Virus record (IMG/VR): IMGVR_UViG_3300030107_001381
Span: 1-26,260 of that record
DNA length: 26,260 nucleotides
Strand: one strand, 5' to 3'
Origin: a virus
The notes beneath the pieces were generated by a model that worked only from the letters and a program-made list of their open reading frames with translations, made no database searches and had not been told where the DNA came from. The position numbers were made by a program, and so were the translations under genes. Below are positions 25,901 through 26,260 of this stretch, one piece after another. The stretch's first letter is position 1. Each line of letters opens with the position of its first letter.

Positions 25901-26260
25901 AGTAACCAGTGGTTAGAAGTTGTTGTAATAGACAATAATAACATTGGTGTTCAGGTTGGTGCTTCTCCTGCAGATGAGCAATATGTACACACATATGTAA
26001 CTTCTGGTGGTTCTAATATTACTAGACAGGATGGAACTATTACTGTTAACGTATTATCCAGTCCTCCTTCTTCTAATACTTCTGCACATCAATTCCAAAG
26101 AGCATTAGCAGACGCATTGGAGATTGGTGGTGGGTATCCACATACATTCCAGAGTGCTACTACTAATGGTACTACCATATACCCTGCTTCAGCTAGACTT
26201 ACTACCATAGAAAAACGTAGTGGAACTAAGTCCCTGAAACTTGATTCAGGAGCATACCTC
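10919..26260 (+). CDS. Giant baseplate/tail-fibre-like protein, 3' end outside window (at least 5114 residues)
   Basis: ATG 10919 lies 4 bases after the gp6 stop, and the frame stays open to the last base. Residues 17-65 (PDFIKHEDEQFVSFLFEYYK...DYLDIDQYD) and 678-748 (FDKFRRQYMPTINIDY, KDFYLSKGTKTAAQYLFK, EVDIFYPRDELIKPSDASW) together make a signature known in large T4-like baseplate proteins of marine phages; its halves are about 610 residues apart here. Then, roughly: GxGY repeats 316-629, 1138-1369, 1787-1855, 3119-3349; YHYH-type domain 1420-1577; propeller-like strands 1876-2253; LamG/ConA-like domain 2266-2461; two carbohydrate-binding-like modules 2687-2808; an IFD...DPSR sandwich 2962-3050; KIQDSYFYQNFSY 3562-3574; CxRD modules near 4159 and 4320; fivefold repeat 4457-5035. 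It holds the place of T4 gene 7, but T4 gp7 is 1032 residues. I infer a baseplate core fused to adhesive arms. No stop was found by reading the frame. Confidence 0.88.
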   Translation, partial: MQTLSSVNISDRVEGQLPDFIKHEDEQFVSFLFEYYKSQEKTGRPYDLLNNILDYLDIDQYDQKVLASSTTLIKDVDATNSLIEVESIDGFMDRDGSVMIDNEVIYYQNTVRGPDAILTPGLSLEEFNKKRQELESPFLDFDGVTTTFPLKFLGTPVSPVSAEHLAVIVYNQSMIPNVDYTISGTNITFTTAPRTRIGTDVVGSTRILYYIGFADSVIKELVFPAVDGLAGQDSMTISYDNLPYSPISEIGLIINRNGVLLRPYIDYVLTDNNTRIKYFVNITPQDVFHIRSIEYVSPSVGSGAKAVTRVGLNGQIEEIQVKDGGKRYELNFAPKVTVTSVGTGEGAAARTLVAGIKDIQLINGGQGYSSYNPPKVKITEPSDMTNGSGARAEISVDDTTGQVDSIRVTNSGSGYDFIPAISFVNPSGAIISDPTIDSEGRLNAGSISITDGGIGYSNSPVIYIDKAPTDGVDAVAECTVSPDGEIVAVTITNRGRGYLTPPRARVVQPIGAQVLDVTVANGSVTNINLLTGGTGYTDAPSVYIVDDRKGSLGEAIGGTGAEAAATVFNGVITDINIINFGTGYSTTEPPTVYIAEPLAAQASCDVGFGEVTGFSILSTGKEYQPSSLQGCARGVSEVVDFDKFGNQIFAKEEQLRQSDHPTGAVVHNLDAQIITQVFDKFRRQYMPTINIDYSQVNPIQVIKTIKDFYLSKGTKTAAQYLFKILFGEEVDIFYPRDELIKPSDASWVVDTILRAKLISGDPADLGNAQLVQYADPVDQNIKDANVLIENVISIIEGTDVIYELAISEETLTGEFKIPYKTNLVEPLSTTGNIITVDSTIGWPEKNGTIIIDDEETVQYKEKSLNQFIECTRSQNGVVEDWDPGTIIHSDIFVYVNRGTANEVKLRVLGIAEAGTTELEDSGSYYLPGDKLNVAALGSSGEDERLQSWLYNVKKLISVTSINPGGLNNQTATVVCSNPHGLLVEDQVTIYGANPAVYNGTFEVTSRLDDFTFSYSIPTPMDIVPQGNILLSVDLNRGKSTESTIDEVISLFTSNIQNAFFNTNYVYVAASGLPNYKVGPFQGSAMIPGNQRKLLRFPRIVETISTRTEVGANYPIGAWVNGVSAWSYKSSEFVTFGPLTSVNITNEGVDYDAGSRPTLEITGGGGTGAAATVTVNGSLDSVEVTAEGTGYTEQPLISIVGGGGSGATAQAVVTNGRVTRILVENPGIGYTSQPTISITGGKGSGALATASVRGPISAVTLSNSGVGYTSTPSIKLNSGEGALAQPIVINGRIVSIAIINSGDAYTSAPKVYVNGDGFGAQATAVIGTLGEDKGKVISVSITNKGVGYTQGMTTVRLEAVGQLATFTADVFQWNKNIEYQLDPDPANPTATNTDGSLKRKYDIARGYVFTGFNNQYGGEYAHVSDPKELRYVIGDNVFLNPETNRFQEVPSNIGHSPIIGWAFDGNPIYGPYGYIDPTDQNSGIRRMRSSYTLKTEIVEDVDTNPNPARIDGPALETYPPGYFVNDYKYTFQQGDLDAYNGRFCKTPDYPAGTYAYFITIDESDAGLPVFPYIIGPSFNSVVDTWNLTQTATQENIPQDVARFRDPYVNVDIDIERQPNQQADSFVTEREGDLLIFEIEDLDGDAIISPAEIATEQAITEEAALQIYDYFPRVSAESRVDIEVDTTTKFESAQIDGFVVENAGVSYQVDDTLFFDNTGTDGFGASAIIESVQGRDIAAYTKEVVNDIPYGKITTATDHELIAQDEIIVNSRVITDNTNKRYYMSVVTGIETITVTQSGIGYNTQIPPTYEIITSSGQDVNFSIVLDETTGKVGSVNIVNSGFGYDVDAPPQIRVSHPQQYKKTYYWLSEYYEDTDKIQIFDSQITTDRYIYICGELTQVNGDSSAFLAKFTDLGVLVWDRTLLPSASNKVARWKSMYLDETSEENELIYIIGETESQSTATYNPDILVAKYESGFNNANAPEGIVRWQKEIAGVSGSARRDYAGDIHLDDEQRVYICGWTDTNSPDPNDIWVMQLNNLGDVVEKRKFASDDEGETMNQLRFIGNNKMLWTGVDADNNDLLFGEMEYDGANIELNYTKRLAIAGGSVQRPQFILDEWNDLFFICDMWNGTKNYGIAFFKIPIDQLSTNPAAGPTYEFSKIIAPSGNFEAVKHAGINLDVFGNVSVVADLKYWDNDRQIVAMNFKYDGTLLKSTNIEDTDDIGMSAWTHQVDNSGDVIIPCNKQLPVQTYVARFENENDLDEDSTKQALVTTSFSNAAYAIHNTQEFKFGAGALKFSGGPAYMKAAGAGITTNWTVSAWSYMEPSHAANNPKVEMFTIDDATGNSLIVTVDGNVSSPNLGKIEMTIAPQGGGGSTTASVGSTYWTAMGSSSFHHWGVVKEEPTLGSYKYSVYFDGAQVCTATVVTNIGLNDVYVGANKTTPATGNSLLGTIDDFVIDPNSVWSGTFTLPTERYRITSTDSRVNIIKFDRQHDKRGDYSAFSETTHTKALKFTETSAININSLSNPVVTIWNQGSSGLQILDYSDVISQLAPGSYNFTSANHTFASKTSTIPSPLGRKVKVTAVPMAKFYIRDAGYQKIDLVKEFTFNQDIKFTKGTILQQTNENGIVQGFGTIVEVPTGTIDTPGLGTKYKVGKIYGTFNNDTTDLYQNDIGEENTIDDVVFEQARPQDQWVTGKAYTVDTQVYNAGKIYKATNNSTSGVTAPTHEIGIVTDGGVLWQFISVSGPIEVDLLEHAWPKPTIPLWSPSKSFSLNDEVYWGRQRYQCTTAGVSSTVPPTHTSGTATDGTVVWTWQQQYDALSQYARFRPYDPGDYRVKILEVYPGSDFIVGDVISLGGSVTAGPKEDNPKIGQINGVTTVKKIELVVTLNKDIIRTGETRTDLIYCSALSAHRFTAGDILFVEGFQGTQFDGSFFVEEVFSSRDFTYRMRATAVSDPTFDNNSIARVKISSKHPTLMLVRNHSYIFDMSDASNQDYYLSFSQDNQFKLEYSFNVIEREGIPGQSSATEVPIVKFTVGGEVTNITYYFDPSRTLHSNSPVGSESFIDVIKTPYDGTFNIAEIISDTEFRFPLEHEPEFNTAMIGLDDQDRPNSYYSTTSKKAIGPINTIKLISPGGFYKKLPIISEVASDRKIEKIRIANGGTEYAPGVYTQVPIIGDGEGGLANITVTIDAETDSGTISDVDLIDPGSGYTTGVIDVDGIPGILGPTLSGSGAELTVVIPAEGTGASIFLTGTQIGKIKTLKNNEFGYGYSHDYTLRPEIAFPVNLQLFNTSILSQIKITNPGAGYTSAPVVVIDGGGGTGANAEAIVKNNRLSEIIVKDPGAGYSSEPVVTLKSEFTYVVNLDLNYLQFNFPHGITTGAAVQFRAEDIGTTVGELPKPSSVGLTSLSSTQTYYAIAGDANSLESDQLRFALTPADADSGNFITFLTQGDGRQVLLTEVFGGQATAVVETSRFLESEEVFQGESYELANAFGTVSINDGWQIGPKILKIVNPKGEFVVGGKVQGVISRASGIIDNVNIARGILNIDALTRTSGRFIDDVGKPSEIVQKIQDSYFYQNFSYVIKSQIPINRWKKQVLENNHPAGFNMFGQLELTGGKDVSGRKIGTEFTKQVNINEYTNVNQITSFGAAQPIYSTFNNSEVLFRKKRLTNSEEILTSIVKKLDNISDQFDGSTKGFPLSVEGEQVIIKENQMLVTLNGVIQSPGTAYQIVGNQIVFAEPPRPDSKVVYRNVEIQILQITRLNLNTIGGIFPQIGDFVSGFTSNANSRVVATGATSIDVIDISSGPYQLNERIDVSRTGFSALIGSIDVLSQETIFEFEEVVTKVALSGETAKVEETNLDLDGNTDSFLVLSKTSGTAEYETGAYAIFLNDFIYSSASNIAAKVVGISPYRDPISSINLATAVAFEEGDQLTGGISGALAEVVRVDAEAQPPVLYFVAKSVANFVDGETITAGSLNATVSGDIKLGDVVDTLIINKGSTFFGLVFERLISLSNQNIILDNISQTTITPTTLTDAADRINADFLDYESVRSTEIEYNNLSGGTITNNDKIRSINVTYGNAETDAINRYKDAARSIRNNRQEIIDFATSQIAIDYPDFYYTGETETTQYGRFKDGYRLIQKNSEWIIAKAYQDMIVQYPSSTIPSATKCKRDMRYLIDALSRDTGWGGTVYTRKFLQKYFPDGTSLAYLLGEETETVWGFQRCVDYMQDAIQNTLSGSETIDAVVYNKYNEQSSGPNNNTGITADPNPGGNYGSAGTNTTNNGVDNCADVQAALTTLWTNVKEVLEAASLSDLIDLTLPDGGYTPKEIKCNRDTGYFIDAIADDLEGDGNYAIVSFTKKFFDSNGIPINNGLPETEEAITAFNKAKELCKRAMRNLLYSQSLTETGYNLNDPTTYSAPYLENSGVAHYYDPDYASGSNQNETNCANVASSIDTLANLATTAFSGDQFTPSGATYDAATGDMVLTIGSHTLTTSDTVRIDPYGLTFTCLMDQNTAQKTYPRPTDPWYEKQIAITATGPTTITINVGTTPLVNHDVTAANYNITSGDLQLTIGAHTLEVGTSIKIATESLRFQCAYNGGGEGLYPRANGANTSSGADYAYDTALPIISKTGTTITVNVNGGQGAISNTDAHTFVSATAGAVISGGNYAHTFVSAIANSVKAGGNLDNINALAVISDGTYQENENIRVYKFAYKNRGGTGFFVPGDTITGSTSGASFPLKGANSGLRWLYAQTVSGIFDLKEYITNSKITNNPGGSNVTITPTGATYDPDTGQLTLTLNNHGYSVGNKVSFALNALTFSCTMDGNATNHTYPRADDPVGQGQQLQILKTTTNTFTVQVGASPKTYLQVTGADYDPITGSVVLNVGDHNLNINDSVRLKPNSLIFTCDQDGGATEKSYPRVAGSGNPSGGQDPAYNTKINIDAVGIQGTFTSTDAVYTPATGTLTLSVVNHGMQTGNRIKIADNSITFSCTKDGNATNHTYPRTTDPVSNQWLEVVVIDNNNIGVQVGASPADEQYVHTYVTSGGSNITRQDGTITVNVLSSPPSSNTSAHQFQRALADALEIGGGYPHTFQSATTNGTTIYPASARLTTIEKRSGTKSLKLDSGAYL
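11864..12805 (+). repeat. GxGY protein repeats, block 1 (about 8 units)
   Basis: Eight units of 33-45 residues follow the plan 'strand - GGxGY - P - strand - GxGA - strand', for example IKDIQLINGGQGYSSYNPPK, VTNINLLTGGTGYTDAPSVY and ITDINIINFGTGYSTTEPPT. They lie between the two halves of the baseplate-type signature of the giant protein. Such repeats probably make a beta-solenoid or a string of small beta domains. At the DNA level they are too diverged to be a simple tandem repeat. Confidence 0.75.
14330..15025 (+). repeat. GxGY protein repeats, block 2 (6 units)
   Basis: Six units are seen, such as VTRILVENPGIGYTSQPTIS, ISAVTLSNSGVGYTSTPSIK and IVSIAIINSGDAYTSAPKVY, the last with Ala in place of the second Gly. 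Between units run Gly-rich turns of the GGGGTGAAATV type. They are the most regular copies in the window and immediately precede the YHYH-type domain. Confidence 0.8.
15176..15649 (+). other. YHYH-type domain within the giant gene
   Basis: Residues about 1420-1577 of the giant protein carry GHSPIIGWAFDGNPIYGPYG, then DLDAYNGRFCKTPDYPAGTY and AYFITIDE. This matches the YHYH family, found in secreted bacterial and eukaryotic proteins of unknown function and in some marine phage structural proteins. The conserved His, Asp-Gly-Pro-Tyr and Cys residues are all present. Its role is unknown, with carbohydrate or metal binding possible. Confidence 0.65.
16277..16483 (+). repeat. GxGY protein repeats, block 3 (2 units)
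   Basis: Two units are seen: IETITVTQSGIGYNTQIPPT and VGSVNIVNSGFGYDVDAPPQ. They lie between an acidic linker segment and the propeller-like segment and seem to act as a spacer. Confidence 0.65.
16544..17677 (+). other. Propeller-like repeat segment within the giant gene
   Basis: Residues about 1876-2253 contain repeated blades of the SBBP-like plan, for example RYIYICGELTQVNGDSSAFL then AKF, ELIYIIGETES then ILVAKYES, RVYICGWTDT then IWVMQLN, and further weaker copies. I count about six. Each blade gives a strand ending in Ile/Cys-Gly, a loop and a partner strand. A beta-propeller exposed at the tail tip could bind a receptor; that is inference. Confidence 0.55.
17714..18301 (+). other. LamG/ConA-like domain within the giant gene
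   Basis: Residues about 2266-2461 have the laminin-G-like jelly-roll landmarks: GALKFSGGPAYMKA, WTVSAWSYMEP, HHWGVVKEEP, YSVYFDGAQV and LLGTIDDFVI. This fold often binds sugars or proteins. A second copy seems to begin at the window end (SGTKSLKLDSGAYL). Confidence 0.7.
18977..19342 (+). repeat. Two carbohydrate-binding-like modules
   Basis: Copy 1 (18977-19135) reads QWVTGKAYTVDTQVYNAGKI then YKAT, TAPTH and GVLWQF; copy 2 (19193-19342) reads LWSPSKSFSLNDEVYWGRQR then YQCT, PPTHT and DGTVVWTW. Both follow the W-x-Y-V-Y-x-A-x-P-x-W plan of chitin-binding CBM5/12-type modules common in phage tail proteins. The identification is from motif spacing only. Confidence 0.6.
20273..20965 (+). repeat. 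GxGY protein repeats, block 4 (about 5-6 units)
   Basis: Units include IEKIRIANGGTEYAPG, ISDVDLIDPGSGYTTG, LSQIKITNPGAGYTSAPVVV and LSEIIVKDPGAGYSSEPVVT. The last two are the clearest; others are diverged, one lacking the second Gly. The block follows a sandwich domain and precedes the segment leading to KIQDSYFYQNFSY. Confidence 0.7.
23393..23920 (+). other. Paired CxRD helical modules within the giant gene
   Basis: CKRDMRYLIDALSRD (4159-4173) and CNRDTGYFIDAIADD (4320-4334) start two related helical modules of about 160 residues; the second also has ELCKRAMRNLL. Similar 'C.RD.GY.IDA' modules are, from memory, frequent in large cyanophage structural proteins. Their role is unknown. Confidence 0.5.
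24287..26023 (+). repeat. Fivefold repeat of about 85-95 residues
   Basis: Five copies begin with a Y-D/N-x-x-T/S-G strand and continue to a T/S-x-x-C-x-x-D/N-G-x-A/G-x-x-x-x-Y-P-R motif: starts near 24287, 24551, 25217, 25487 and 25736. Examples are GATYDAATGDMVLTIGSHTL and ATYDPDTGQLTLTLNNHGYS. Copies 3 and 5 share FSCTMDGNATNHTYPR and FSCTKDGNATNHTYPR. Copies 2 and 3 are separated by an unrelated insert. These are probably beta-sandwich units of a fibre. Confidence 0.75.

Overview
This window looks like part of the late structural region of a T4-like myovirus of marine cyanobacteria (Synechococcus or Prochlorococcus). The anchors are a gp25-type baseplate wedge gene followed directly by a gp6-type wedge gene, a perfect T4-type late promoter core (TATAAATA) in front of gp25, low GC, tightly packed genes all on the + strand, and the small lysine-rich proteins usual in such phages. 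A myovirus of another marine bacterium cannot be excluded, but four perfect copies of TTTTCCACA, a cyanobacterial-type DnaA box, favour a cyanobacterial host.

Layout. Positions 1-1584 hold the end of one gene and five small unknown genes. Among them is a non-coding stretch of about 240 bases (738-977) with a consensus sigma-70 promoter, operator-like inverted repeats and a paired TTTTCCACA/TGTGGAAAA palindrome; a second pair lies in the next small gene. Positions 1747-3634 form a chain of overlapping small genes: a lysine-rich protein, a 2-oxoglutarate/Fe(II) oxygenase-like protein, an unknown, an NlpC/P60-type peptidase, an AbrB-like protein and a coiled-coil protein. Positions 3634-7398 encode a 1254-residue probable tail or baseplate protein with DUF5648-like and GxGY-type repeats. 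Next come a Cys/Pro-rich PAAR-like protein (7402-7932), a 44-residue basic protein (7951-8085) and a small SET-domain protein (8082-8369) started by an overlapping GTG.

Positions 8403-10914 carry gp25 and gp6. From 10919 one reading frame stays open to the last base (at least 5114 codons), so more than half the window is one unfinished giant gene in the place T4 gives to gene 7. Its N-terminal part has a baseplate-type signature, interrupted by GxGY repeats. Downstream follow more GxGY arrays, a YHYH-type domain, a propeller-like segment, a LamG/ConA-like domain, two carbohydrate-binding-like modules, paired CxRD helical modules and a fivefold repeat of about 90 residues.

Together the late genes probably build the baseplate: gp25 and gp6 form wedges, the PAAR-like protein may cap the spike, the NlpC/P60 protein may cut peptidoglycan, and the 1254-residue and giant proteins probably supply peripheral adhesive structures. 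The oxygenase and the SET-domain protein suggest modification of a virion or host component, but their targets cannot be read from the sequence. No tRNA, rRNA, CRISPR array or insertion sequence was seen.
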